Position numbers and translations under genes: made by a program. Positions 16,587-23,678 of a stretch of DNA of 42,312 bases are shown here, piece by piece. Positions within the stretch are counted from its first letter, which is position 1; the number at the start of each line of letters is the position of its first letter. Under the pieces are notes generated by a model that searched no databases, had not been told where the DNA came from, and was given only the letters and a program-made list of their open reading frames with translations. Source of the stretch: an uncultured Pelagibacteraceae bacterium (GTDB taxonomy: Bacteria; Pseudomonadota; Alphaproteobacteria; Pelagibacterales; Pelagibacteraceae); assembly GCA_902515185.1 (NCBI GenBank), contig CABXTN010000009.1:1-42312 (forward strand), in the 5' to 3' direction.

Positions 16587-17201
16587 ATGACTGACGAACC
16601 ATCAAAATTAGATATTTCAGATGAAATGATTGCCGAAAGGCTAGGTGGTTCAGGTAAGATGCCGGATGATATGCCGTCATGGATGGCAAAATCTATCGTT
16701 AATATAGATAAATTTAGCAAATGGGTTGGAAATATAGTTTGCTGGATTTTAATGCCATTAATTTTTGCGATGACTTATGAAGTTCTAGCAAGAAAATTAT
16801 TTTTAGCTCCAACAATTTGGGCCTATGACATAAGCAGGTTTTTGTATGGGGCATTGTTTATGTTAGGAGCTGGATATGCGCTCTCAAAAGGAGTTCATAT
16901 TAGAGCCGATTTTTTATATAGAAATTTTAAAACTAAAACTCAGGGAATAATAGATTTTTGGTTATATCTTTTATTTTATTTTCCTGGTCTTATCGTTTTT
17001 CTTTATATGACAATTGGATATGTGGGTGAGTCTATCCAAAGAGGTGAAAGAGGAATGGATACTACATGGATGCCATATATGTGGCCTATAAAAACTTGTT
17101 TATTAATTGGAATAATATTTTTACTCATTCAAGGAATTTCAGAATTATTTAAAAGCTATTGGGCTGCTAAAAAAGGTGAATGGCCAGGAGAGTCTAAATG
17201 A
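16587..17201 (+). CDS. dctQ: TRAP transporter small permease DctQ
   Basis: The 204-residue protein is the small membrane subunit of the TRAP transporter, with four helices (first at about 50-72), helping DctM receive solute from the binding protein. The pattern of an AxR-near-helix-1 segment (YEVLARKLF), the YGALFMLGAGYALSKGVHIRADFLY helix and the final WP-rich tail fit the family. An acidic, Gly/Pro/Met-containing N-terminal extension of about 45 residues precedes helix 1 and is longer than usual. Met14 and Met28 are alternative starts, but no ribosome-binding site favours any of them. It overlaps dctM by 4 nt (ATGA). Most transcripts should stop at the terminator just upstream. Confidence 0.9.
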   Translation: MTDEPSKLDISDEMIAERLGGSGKMPDDMPSWMAKSIVNIDKFSKWVGNIVCWILMPLIFAMTYEVLARKLFLAPTIWAYDISRFLYGALFMLGAGYALSKGVHIRADFLYRNFKTKTQGIIDFWLYLLFYFPGLIVFLYMTIGYVGESIQRGERGMDTTWMPYMWPIKTCLLIGIIFLLIQGISELFKSYWAAKKGEWPGESK

Positions 17202-18532
17202 TTGCTGAATTTATGGATCCAGCAATACTAGGTTTTATTCTTGTAGGTGTAATGCTTTTTGCAATATTTGTTGGATTTCCGATTTCATTTACTTTAATTT
17301 TTTTAGGTTTTGTTTTTGGATATTTGGGTTTTGGAAAATTAGTTTTCTATTTAATGACCCTTCAATTTTCCATGGTTATGACAGAGCAAACACTCGCAGC
17401 AGTCCCGTTGTTTGTTTTTATGGGTATAATGATGGAACAAGCTGGTTTAATGGAAAGATTATTTTCAGCATTCCAATTAATGTTAGCTAAAGTAAAAGGC
17501 TCATTATATTATGCAGTTTTATTTGTTTCAGTAATTTTTGCTGCCGCTACCGGAATTGTTGGAGCCTCAGTTACTATACTTGGCATTATGGCCGCTAAAT
17601 CAATGAATAGATCTGGATATGATGTTAGACTTGCAGCAGGAACTATAACTGCAGGTGGTACATTGGGAATTCTAATTCCTCCAAGCATTATGTTGGTTGT
17701 TATGGGCCCAATTATGGAGATTCCAGTTATAGATTTATTTGCTGCAGCAATTATGCCAGGTATTTTATTAGCTTCATTATACGCAGCTTACACGACAATC
17801 AGATGCATGATTAATCCAAAACTAGGGCCCGTATTACCTGAAGATATGAGGGCAGCAAGCATGAAGGAAGTATGGATTGAATTTTTTTTAGGATTGGTTC
17901 CACCCGCTGCCCTAGTTTTTGCAGCACTTGGAAGTATATTATTTGGTTTTGCTACACCTACAGAAGCTGCTGGTTGTGGCGCGATGGGTGCTTTACTTTT
18001 ATCTTTAGCTTATAAAAAATTAACTTTGCCAAAATTACAAGACGCTTTAGTTAAAACACTTGAGATTACTGCCCTTATAATGGTTTTAGTTGCAGCATCC
18101 AATTTCTTTGGAGCTGTATTTGCAAGATTAGGAACACCTACATTGCTAACAGAATTTTTATTAAGTTTAGAAATGAATAAATATCTTATTCTTGGAATGA
18201 TTATGGTTATGATATTTCTTCTAGGTTGGCCTCTTGAGTGGGTACCAATTGTAATGATAATTATACCTATTATATTACCACTGGTTGAGGCCTTAGGTTT
18301 TAATCTTACTTGGTTTGCAATATTAGTAGCTGTTAACCTCCAAACCGCCTGGCTATCTCCACCCGTTGCTCTTTCAGCATATTTTTTAAAAGGGGTGGTG
18401 CCCGAATGGGATTTGAAGGACATTTATATTGGCATGATGCAATTTATGGTTCTACAAGTAATAGGACTTGTATTAATTATTGTATTTCCAAAAATTGCTT
18501 TATGGCTGCCATCTCTCTTGTATGGACAGTAG
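17198..18532 (+). CDS. dctM: TRAP transporter large permease DctM
   Basis: This 444-residue protein is the large, solute-translocating subunit of the TRAP transporter, probably driven by the sodium gradient. About twelve to fourteen hydrophobic segments are visible. The family segments GATGIVGASVTILGIMAA, GTLGILIPPSIMLVVMG and FATPTEAAGCGAMGA are present, as are the paired helix-hairpin Pro residues. Length and layout are normal. It overlaps dctQ by 4 nt and is followed after 18 nt by an NCS1-type permease. With DctP it forms a tripartite importer in the inner membrane. Confidence 0.95.
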   Translation: MIAEFMDPAILGFILVGVMLFAIFVGFPISFTLIFLGFVFGYLGFGKLVFYLMTLQFSMVMTEQTLAAVPLFVFMGIMMEQAGLMERLFSAFQLMLAKVKGSLYYAVLFVSVIFAAATGIVGASVTILGIMAAKSMNRSGYDVRLAAGTITAGGTLGILIPPSIMLVVMGPIMEIPVIDLFAAAIMPGILLASLYAAYTTIRCMINPKLGPVLPEDMRAASMKEVWIEFFLGLVPPAALVFAALGSILFGFATPTEAAGCGAMGALLLSLAYKKLTLPKLQDALVKTLEITALIMVLVAASNFFGAVFARLGTPTLLTEFLLSLEMNKYLILGMIMVMIFLLGWPLEWVPIVMIIIPIILPLVEALGFNLTWFAILVAVNLQTAWLSPPVALSAYFLKGVVPEWDLKDIYIGMMQFMVLQVIGLVLIIVFPKIALWLPSLLYGQ

Positions 18533-18550
18533 TTTTTTTTTGTTTAATAT

Positions 18551-20020
18551 ATGAATGTGAGTCTAGATAAACCAAAATTTCAGCTTTCAAATTGGGAAAT
18601 AGTTTCAGTAAATCCAACTGATAAAAAATGGTCTTGGAAAGATTATTTTTGTTTTTGGGCTGTAACAACCCAAAGTTTAATAGCCTTTTCATTGATAGCC
18701 TCATTATATATTTTATATGATTTAAATATTTTTGTAGTTTTTAGCGGAAGCTTACTGGCAGCCATATTAGTTTATTTATTTTCGAATTTGATTGGTAAGC
18801 CCTCAACTATACACGGTATTCCTTTTGTAGTTTTTCTAAGAACATCTATTGGTATAAATGGAGCAAGATATTTTGGCATGATTAGAGGTTTCGTTGGAAT
18901 ATTTTTTTTTGGAGTTCAAACTTACTTTATATCTAAGTCTCTAGGATACTTAATTCGTATTTCATTATTTTCAGTTGATAGCAATTTATTACAGCTTGAT
19001 TATTTCCTTTTTTTCTTTATGGGTTTAAATTTAATTGATTGGGTAAGTTTAGTATTTACTTTAATCTTCCAATTCATTCTTTTTTCAAAGGGACATAAAT
19101 TTATAAAAATATTTATGAATTTTTCAGGTCTTTTTGTTTATTTTGGAATATTATTTTTTTTAATAATATTATTTTCTGAGTTTAATCAACAACTAGTCGA
19201 AAGGGCTTATGAAATTGTAAGATTAGAAAATATATTTATTAAAAAAAATATAGTACCGTTAATAACTATCACAGGTACAATTTTTGCTTATTACTCTATA
19301 GTAATTTTAAATTTCGGTGATTTTTCAAGATATGCAAAAAATGAAAAAGAATTACGTAAAGGAAATTTAAGTCTTCTTTTAAATTTAGTCATTTTTTCTA
19401 TTTTAGCAATTTTAATTTCTTTGGGTTCAGATATTCTTATTAACAAAGATCTAATAGAAACAGAAAGGTTTTTAACAAATCCTACAGACATTATTGGTAA
19501 AATTAATAATACCTACTTAACAGTGACTTGTCTTATTTTTATATTTATTGCATCTCTTTCATCAAATTTAATAGCTAATTATATACCTTCTCAAAATGCG
19601 TTAATAAATTTTTTTCCTAAACAACTGAATCTTAAAAGCTCTGGTCTAATTATAATAATACTTGGCTTAATTATTGGATCTCTCTGGCTTTCTTTGATTA
19701 GCCAACTTGGTATATTGTCTTTTGTGGACACCTTTGGTGCCTTTTTTGGTCCTTTATTTGGATTAATAATTTGTGACTACTACTTAATAAAAAGAAAAAA
19801 AATTATAAATAAAGATATCTTTTCATCAAAGAAAGATAGCTCTTATTTTTATTCTAATGGATGGCATATTAAAGCTATATATGCTGTATTTATTGGCTTT
19901 ATTTTTTCAGCAGGAACAATTTGGAATTCCAATTTAAACTTTTTACAATCATTTTCTTGGATTTTAGGAGCGATTGTTACTTACATAACTTACTATCTAT
20001 TAGTTCCTAAAAAATCATGA
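18551..20020 (+). CDS. NCS1-family permease (cytosine/purine/uracil/hydantoin type)
   Basis: This 489-residue protein with about twelve helices looks like a nucleobase:cation symporter-1 permease, which imports bases, allantoin, hydantoins or thiamine-like compounds. The N-terminal WSWKDYFCFWAV (33-44), the substrate-loop segment GKPSTIHGIPFVVFLRTSIGINGARYFGMIRG (about 81-112) and FFFGVQTYF are hallmark regions. PSQNALINFFPK, later, also fits the family. Its stop overlaps the following SDR start by 4 nt (ATGA). It follows dctM by 18 nt, so one transcript may carry two unrelated importers plus an oxidoreductase. The substrate cannot be read from the sequence. Confidence 0.85.
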   Translation: MNVSLDKPKFQLSNWEIVSVNPTDKKWSWKDYFCFWAVTTQSLIAFSLIASLYILYDLNIFVVFSGSLLAAILVYLFSNLIGKPSTIHGIPFVVFLRTSIGINGARYFGMIRGFVGIFFFGVQTYFISKSLGYLIRISLFSVDSNLLQLDYFLFFFMGLNLIDWVSLVFTLIFQFILFSKGHKFIKIFMNFSGLFVYFGILFFLIILFSEFNQQLVERAYEIVRLENIFIKKNIVPLITITGTIFAYYSIVILNFGDFSRYAKNEKELRKGNLSLLLNLVIFSILAILISLGSDILINKDLIETERFLTNPTDIIGKINNTYLTVTCLIFIFIASLSSNLIANYIPSQNALINFFPKQLNLKSSGLIIIILGLIIGSLWLSLISQLGILSFVDTFGAFFGPLFGLIICDYYLIKRKKIINKDIFSSKKDSSYFYSNGWHIKAIYAVFIGFIFSAGTIWNSNLNFLQSFSWILGAIVTYITYYLLVPKKS

Positions 20021-20763
20021 ATAAATTTGACCTTAAAAACAAAACAGCAATTATAACTGGTGGTGCTCAGGGCTTTGGTTTGGATATAGCAAAAAAATTT
20101 TTGGATTATGGTGCCAAAGTAAGATTGTGGGATATTGACGAAAAAGAATTAAAAAAAGTAAAAAATAAAATTAATAACTTAAATTTAGAAATAGATGTTG
20201 TTGATGTTGCAAACTATAAAGTTGTAATTGATACTGTTGATACTATCTCTAAAAGTTCAAAAATAGATATCTTGATAAATAATGCTGGTATTACAGGCCC
20301 TACTGCTGAACTTTGGAATTATAATGTTGATGATTGGAAAAAAATTATTGATATTAACTTACATGGCACTTTTTATTGTTGTAAAGCAGTTGCACCTCTA
20401 ATGATTAAGAATAATTATGGTCGAATTGTTAATATAGCTTCCGTTTCAGGTAAAGATGGTAATGCAAATGCGAGCGCATATAGCTCAGCAAAAGCAGGCG
20501 TCATAGGTTTAACTAAATCACTTGGCAAAGAATTAGCCCAATATAATATTGCAGTAAATGCGGTAACACCAGCAGGTGCTAAAACTAGAATTTTAGATCA
20601 AATGTCCAAAGAGCATGTGCAGAGAATGCTTTCAAAGGTTCCAAGAGGAAGATTCCTAGAAGTTCAAGAGCTCTCTTCATTGGTGAGTTGGCTTTCCTCA
20701 GAAGAGAACTCTTTTTCAACAGCTTCTGTTTTTGATATAAGCGGTGGCAGATCTACTTATTAG
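20017..20763 (+). CDS. Short-chain dehydrogenase/reductase (SDR)
   Basis: This classical SDR of 248 residues has the cofactor loop GGAQGFG (15-21), NNAG (88-91), and catalytic Ser142, Tyr155 and Lys159 (SAYSSAK). Asp39 at the end of beta-2 (LWDID) suggests NAD(H) and therefore an oxidative, catabolic direction. The protein ends with FDISGGRSTY in place of the common VDGG end. It is coupled by a 4-nt overlap to the NCS1-type permease and lies at the end of the TRAP operon, so it probably oxidises a compound brought in by one of the two transporters. Its last 11 nt overlap a small minus-strand gene. The substrate is unknown; a polyol, sugar or hydroxy acid would fit. Confidence 0.88.
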   Translation: MNKFDLKNKTAIITGGAQGFGLDIAKKFLDYGAKVRLWDIDEKELKKVKNKINNLNLEIDVVDVANYKVVIDTVDTISKSSKIDILINNAGITGPTAELWNYNVDDWKKIIDINLHGTFYCCKAVAPLMIKNNYGRIVNIASVSGKDGNANASAYSSAKAGVIGLTKSLGKELAQYNIAVNAVTPAGAKTRILDQMSKEHVQRMLSKVPRGRFLEVQELSSLVSWLSSEENSFSTASVFDISGGRSTY

Positions 20764-20881
20764 GTTTTTTTTCAGGATATATAGTCTTTTGAGAATTAAT
20801 TAACCTCTCCTTAGCAATAACTGGAGCCAAGATTATTATTGACCAGTATAATAAAAGTGTAATTGCTGTGAATGTTTTCAT
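20753..20881 (-). CDS. 42-residue predicted membrane protein
   Basis: A short reading frame starts at an ATG overlapping the stop of the lipoprotein gene upstream (ATGA) and ends inside the 3' end of the plus-strand SDR. The protein has a hydrophobic N-terminal helix (about 4-23, TAITLLLYWSIIILAPVIA) followed by a polar, basic tail of about 19 residues ending KKPNK. It may be a tiny membrane protein or an exported peptide with cleavage after VIA. The coupling and the normal start support a real gene, but I recognise no family. Confidence 0.45.
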   Translation of the reverse strand: MKTFTAITLLLYWSIIILAPVIAKERLINSQKTIYPEKKPNK

Positions 20882-21084
20882 GAATTATCTCCATTTTTTT
20901 CACAGTTTTCCCTATTAATTTTGTTATCAAAACCATTAAGACTAGCCTTGTCAATAAACCATATTAAAGATTTTTCATAAGTATTGTCAGCAGCAAGTTT
21001 TGTACATCTTTTTCCAAGTTTAACAGTATGAGTGCTACAATTTGTCAGAAAAATTAAAAGCATTGTAAGTGTAATTATTTTCAT
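20878..21084 (-). CDS. Small predicted lipoprotein
   Basis: The 68-residue protein has a short signal peptide and a lipobox LTNC (13-16), so Cys16 would carry the lipid. Ser at the +2 position favours the outer membrane. The mature part of about 53 residues contains two more Cys (Cys27 and Cys60 by count), which may pair. I know no family for it. The start is 111 bp from the divergent DUF3047 gene, and its stop overlaps the start of the 42-residue membrane protein, so the two may work together at the envelope. Confidence 0.65.
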   Translation of the reverse strand: MKIITLTMLLIFLTNCSTHTVKLGKRCTKLAADNTYEKSLIWFIDKASLNGFDNKINRENCEKNGDNS

Positions 21085-21195
21085 AAATTATATTTATAGA
21101 AACATTTTGATTTTTGATTGTCATAAAAATGTCTAAACTATGAAAATGAATTTTTTTTATTGTATCATTTTGATCTTAATGTATATGACTGAGAT

Positions 21196-21837
21196 ATGAA
21201 ATTTTTAATAAAACTTACTTTAATCTCCTTTTTTTTAACTACATCAACAATAGCTGAGATAATTAAAATTTTTGAATTCACAAATGAGGAATTTAAAGAA
21301 CTTAAGGTAAGAAAGGTAAAAGGGGAAACAAAATGGTCCTTTGGGAGCAACGAAAATGGTAATTTTATAAAGGCTGAAGCTGAAGGCACTGGTTCTGGCC
21401 TAGGGAAGGAAATCTTAATTGATCTAAATAAAACGCCATTTATTAACATAACCTGGAAAGTTGAAACAAATTTGAAAGGAATAGTTGAACAGTCAAAGAA
21501 GGGTCATGATTTCGCAGCCAGAGTATTTGTGGTAAAAAAAACTGGATCCACTGCCTTATCAAATAGAGCAGTGAATTATGTTTTTTCTAGCAATAACAAG
21601 GTAGATGAAAATTGGCGAAGTCCATATACGAAAAAATCTATAGACTACGTACTAGCCACTACTTTAATTAATAATAACGAATGGGTCTCCGTAAAAGCAA
21701 ATGTTAAAGAAGATTTTAAAAAACTTCATGATTTAGACGTAAATAAACTAAATGGTATAGCTATAATGACTGATACAGACAATTCTAAGCAAAAAGCAGT
21801 TGCTTATTATCAAAATATTTATTTTTCATCTGAATAA
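21196..21837 (+). CDS. DUF3047 domain protein, exported
   Basis: This 213-residue protein has a signal peptide (1-20, ending STIA) and then one domain that matches my picture of DUF3047. That picture includes ITWKVE (about 81-86), GHDFAARVFVV (about 99-109), RAVNYVFSS and a later NNEWVSVKANVKEDF segment. The fold is thought to be a beta-sandwich; no function is established. It would sit in the periplasm. It stands alone: the gene upstream is divergent and the gene downstream is convergent, with a single base between their stop codons. No conserved catalytic residues are obvious, so binding seems as likely as catalysis. Confidence 0.75.
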   Translation: MKFLIKLTLISFFLTTSTIAEIIKIFEFTNEEFKELKVRKVKGETKWSFGSNENGNFIKAEAEGTGSGLGKEILIDLNKTPFINITWKVETNLKGIVEQSKKGHDFAARVFVVKKTGSTALSNRAVNYVFSSNNKVDENWRSPYTKKSIDYVLATTLINNNEWVSVKANVKEDFKKLHDLDVNKLNGIAIMTDTDNSKQKAVAYYQNIYFSSE

Positions 21838-21838
21838 A

Positions 21839-21994
21839 CTAAAGTTTAGTATATTTTTTTAAAAAGACAGTTAATAAAGAAAGCAAAATTGCTACCAAAA
21901 CATCCTCTAATGGACTGGCTTGAGGTATACCAAAATTCCAAATAATAACCCCAATAAGCCAAATAATATATATTTTCATATAATTAATATTCAT
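21839..21994 (-). CDS. Small membrane protein, 46-51 residues, function unknown
   Basis: The frame extends upstream to 22039, but the ATG at 21994 or the one at 21979 is a better start, since the longer form would run into the ybgC start region and adds only Ile-rich residues. Two hydrophobic segments flank WNFGIPQASPLEDVLVA, a compact, non-random centre with conserved-looking Trp, Gly, Pro and Asp. The protein is probably two short helices with a loop. Its stop is 1 nt from the convergent DUF3047 stop. I recognise no named family. Confidence 0.5.
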   Translation of the reverse strand: MNINYMKIYIIWLIGVIIWNFGIPQASPLEDVLVAILLSLLTVFLKKYTKL

Positions 21995-22031
21995 TTGTAT
22001 AAAATATTTTAGTATTTTGGTATCAATAATT

Positions 22032-22424
22032 ATGATCAATGGAGAGTTTAAAATTAAAATTTATTATGAGGATACAGACTCGGGTGGAGTTGTCTATTAC
22101 GCAAACTATCTAAAGTTTTTAGAGAGAGCAAGGACTGAGATGATTTCTTCAATAGGGCTTTCAAATAAAAAATTATTAGATGATTATGAAACGTTAATAA
22201 TAGTAAAATCATGCAAAATTGAATATAAAAAACCAATAAAGCTTGAAGATGAAATTATAGTAAAATCAAAAGTAAAATCTGTAAGTAGATCTTCTTTTAT
22301 AATGGAGCAAATAATAGAAAAAGATGGAATTTTAGCATCTGAAGCTGAGATAGTTTTAGTCACAGTCAATAAATTGGGAAAACCAGTAAAAATTCCAAAT
22401 ATTTTAGAAAAAAAACTTAATTAA
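22032..22424 (+). CDS. ybgC: YbgC/4-hydroxybenzoyl-CoA thioesterase family acyl-CoA thioesterase
   Basis: This 130-residue hotdog-fold thioesterase hydrolyses short or medium acyl-CoAs, or acyl-ACPs linked to phospholipid turnover. YYEDTDSGGVVYYANYLKFLERAR (about 11-34) is the family signature, with Asp16 as the catalytic residue. The TTG at 22017 would add five residues, but the ATG at 22032 gives the usual N terminus. In many proteobacteria ybgC heads the tol-pal operon; no tol gene is near it here, so it has been separated from them. Its stop shares the bases TTAA with the convergent uracil-DNA glycosylase stop (4-nt overlap). Confidence 0.9.
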   Translation: MINGEFKIKIYYEDTDSGGVVYYANYLKFLERARTEMISSIGLSNKKLLDDYETLIIVKSCKIEYKKPIKLEDEIIVKSKVKSVSRSSFIMEQIIEKDGILASEAEIVLVTVNKLGKPVKIPNILEKKLN

Positions 22425-23086
22425 ATTAACTGTAAAACTTTTTTAAATAAGTTAGTCATTTTCTTTTCATTTATTCTTCCAGTATTTACATTTCTTGGGC
22501 TTGGATGATAACAACCAAGAAGTAAGATTTTTTCTGTTATCTTATAAATTTTACCATGTTCAAATTTAACATTTTGATTAAAGTTATGATTTGTCCTATA
22601 AAAATAAATACAAGTATCAAAGGCAATTTTACCTAAAGCTACAATAATTTTTAAATTTTTAAGATTATTTATTTCTTTATTAAAGAAATTAAAACAATTG
22701 TGTAATTCATCTCGTGTAGGTTTGTCTTCGGGTGGAACACATTTTAAAGCCGTTGTTATATAAGCATTTTTTAATTTAAGCCCATCATTAATATCAGTTG
22801 AAGTTGGTTGATTAGAAATATTTGCTTTATAAAGACACTTATACAAAAAATCTGATGATTTATCTCCAGTGAATACTCGGCCAGTTCTTGTTCCACCGTG
22901 TGCAGCTGGAGCCAATCCTACAAATAATATTTTACCACCTATATCACCAAAACCAGTTATTGGTTTTGCCCAGTATTCTTGATCTATGTATTGCTTCCTC
23001 TTATTTTTTGCTAATTTTTTTCTAAACTTTACTAATCTTGAACATTTATTACATTTAATTATTGATCGATTTAATTGCGTGAGCAT
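22421..23086 (-). CDS. Type-5 uracil-DNA glycosylase (UDGb-like)
   Basis: This 221-residue base-excision enzyme removes uracil, and often hypoxanthine, from DNA. GLAPAAHGGTRTGR (57-70) is motif A of family 5 UDG, where Ala replaces the usual polar catalytic residue. CYHPSPRNVNTGR (192-204) is motif B. Cys12, Cys15, Cys116 and Cys131 are positioned to hold the family's [4Fe-4S] cluster. The length fits. It follows the 57-residue membrane protein directly: that gene's stop ends at 23087 and this ATG begins at 23086. The whole set (DUF1289, small membrane protein, UDG) reads as one minus-strand operon. Confidence 0.92.
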   Translation of the reverse strand: MLTQLNRSIIKCNKCSRLVKFRKKLAKNKRKQYIDQEYWAKPITGFGDIGGKILFVGLAPAAHGGTRTGRVFTGDKSSDFLYKCLYKANISNQPTSTDINDGLKLKNAYITTALKCVPPEDKPTRDELHNCFNFFNKEINNLKNLKIIVALGKIAFDTCIYFYRTNHNFNQNVKFEHGKIYKITEKILLLGCYHPSPRNVNTGRINEKKMTNLFKKVLQLI

Positions 23087-23260
23087 TTACTCATTTTTGT
23101 CTTTTTCAACATAAAAAAGTGCAATTAAAAAAATTGCGGTCCAAGCAAGGCCTAATAAAGCTTTTTGAGGACTTGTTTCCGCACTCCAAAGATTAAGAAA
23201 TAATGCCCCAATAGCAAGTCCAATAATATAAATAATGATAACTAAACTACTTTTGCTCAT
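23087..23260 (-). CDS. 57-residue membrane protein with two helices
   Basis: This short frame starts with MSKSSLVIIIYIIG and ends with the charged VEKDKNE. It has two hydrophobic helices (about 6-23 and 34-51) joined by a short polar loop (NLWSAETSPQK), as in a membrane hairpin. It overlaps the upstream DUF1289 gene by 14 nt and ends exactly one base before the UDG start, so all three are coupled. I recognise no named family. The clear hairpin pattern and tight fit between two solid genes make it very likely real. Confidence 0.65.
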   Translation of the reverse strand: MSKSSLVIIIYIIGLAIGALFLNLWSAETSPQKALLGLAWTAIFLIALFYVEKDKNE

Positions 23261-23504
23261 CTAATTTTTTTTTCTTAATTAAAGAAATACCATTTTTTAT
23301 TTTAAATTCATAAGATTCTTTAAATTTTTTTAGGGTTGAAGCGTTCATTCTTTCTTGAATTACAATTAAATTGCTTGTTTTCCATTCATTGGTTGTATTT
23401 TTTTCTTTCCATAATATTTTTTCTTGGCTAGTTCTTGCACAACCCTCACAAAAACCAGTATCTTTATCCATTTTACAAACACTTATACAAGGCGAAATAA
23501 TCAT
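23247..23504 (-). CDS. DUF1289 domain protein (four-cysteine, putative metal-binding)
   Basis: This 85-residue protein has SPCISVCKMD (4-13) and GFCEGCART (17-25) at its N terminus, the DUF1289 pattern with Cys6, Cys10, Cys19 and Cys22. These could bind zinc or an Fe-S cluster. The Trp at about 32 and the later EW segment also fit. The Lys-rich C-terminal half is longer than in the smallest members and looks helical. The function of the family is not established. It leads the operon with the 57-residue membrane protein and the Fe-S type UDG. Confidence 0.85.
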   Translation of the reverse strand: MIISPCISVCKMDKDTGFCEGCARTSQEKILWKEKNTTNEWKTSNLIVIQERMNASTLKKFKESYEFKIKNGISLIKKKKLDEQK

Positions 23505-23545
23505 TTTATTTTATTTTTTCAATACTTTTAACCTATTATTCAGAT

Positions 23546-23573
23546 TGGACAAATCATATCAATATTATATAAA
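23546..23573 (+). promoter_or_regulatory. Putative promoter of tRNA-Leu and tig
   Basis: TGGACA (23546-23551, 5 of 6 to TTGACA) and TATAAA (23568-23573, 5 of 6 to TATAAT) are spaced by 16 nt. Transcription would start near 23580, about 8 nt before the mature tRNA. This is the best promoter match in the region and may also serve trigger factor, since there is no room for another promoter between the tRNA and tig. Confidence 0.45.
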
Positions 23574-23587
23574 GCAGCAGGAATTGT

Positions 23588-23672
23588 GGGCGAGTGGCGG
23601 AATTGGTATACGCGCTAGTCTTAGGAACTAGTGCCGCAAGGCTTAAGAGTTCGAGTCTCTTCTCGCCCACCA
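23588..23672 (+). tRNA. tRNA-Leu (anticodon UAG)
   Basis: The 85-nt sequence folds as a class II tRNA. The acceptor stem is GGGCGAG/CTCGCCC; the D arm contains GGAATTGGTATA. The anticodon stem CTAGT/ACTAG holds the loop CTTAGGA with anticodon TAG. A 13-nt variable arm (TGCCGCAAGGCTT) and the T arm AAGAG-TTCGAGT-CTCTT follow. The discriminator is A73 and CCA is encoded at 23670-23672. It reads CUN codons. Only 6 nt separate the CCA from the tig start. Confidence 0.97.
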
Positions 23673-23678
23673 TAAATT

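Noticed and set aside
18010-18423. 137-codon minus-strand frame inside dctM
   Set aside because: It lies wholly inside a well-conserved transporter gene, its product has no family features and is rich in residues that mirror the dctM codons; it is a shadow frame.
22017-22031. TTG start giving a 135-residue YbgC
   Set aside because: The ATG at 22032 gives the usual family N terminus; the five extra residues have no support.
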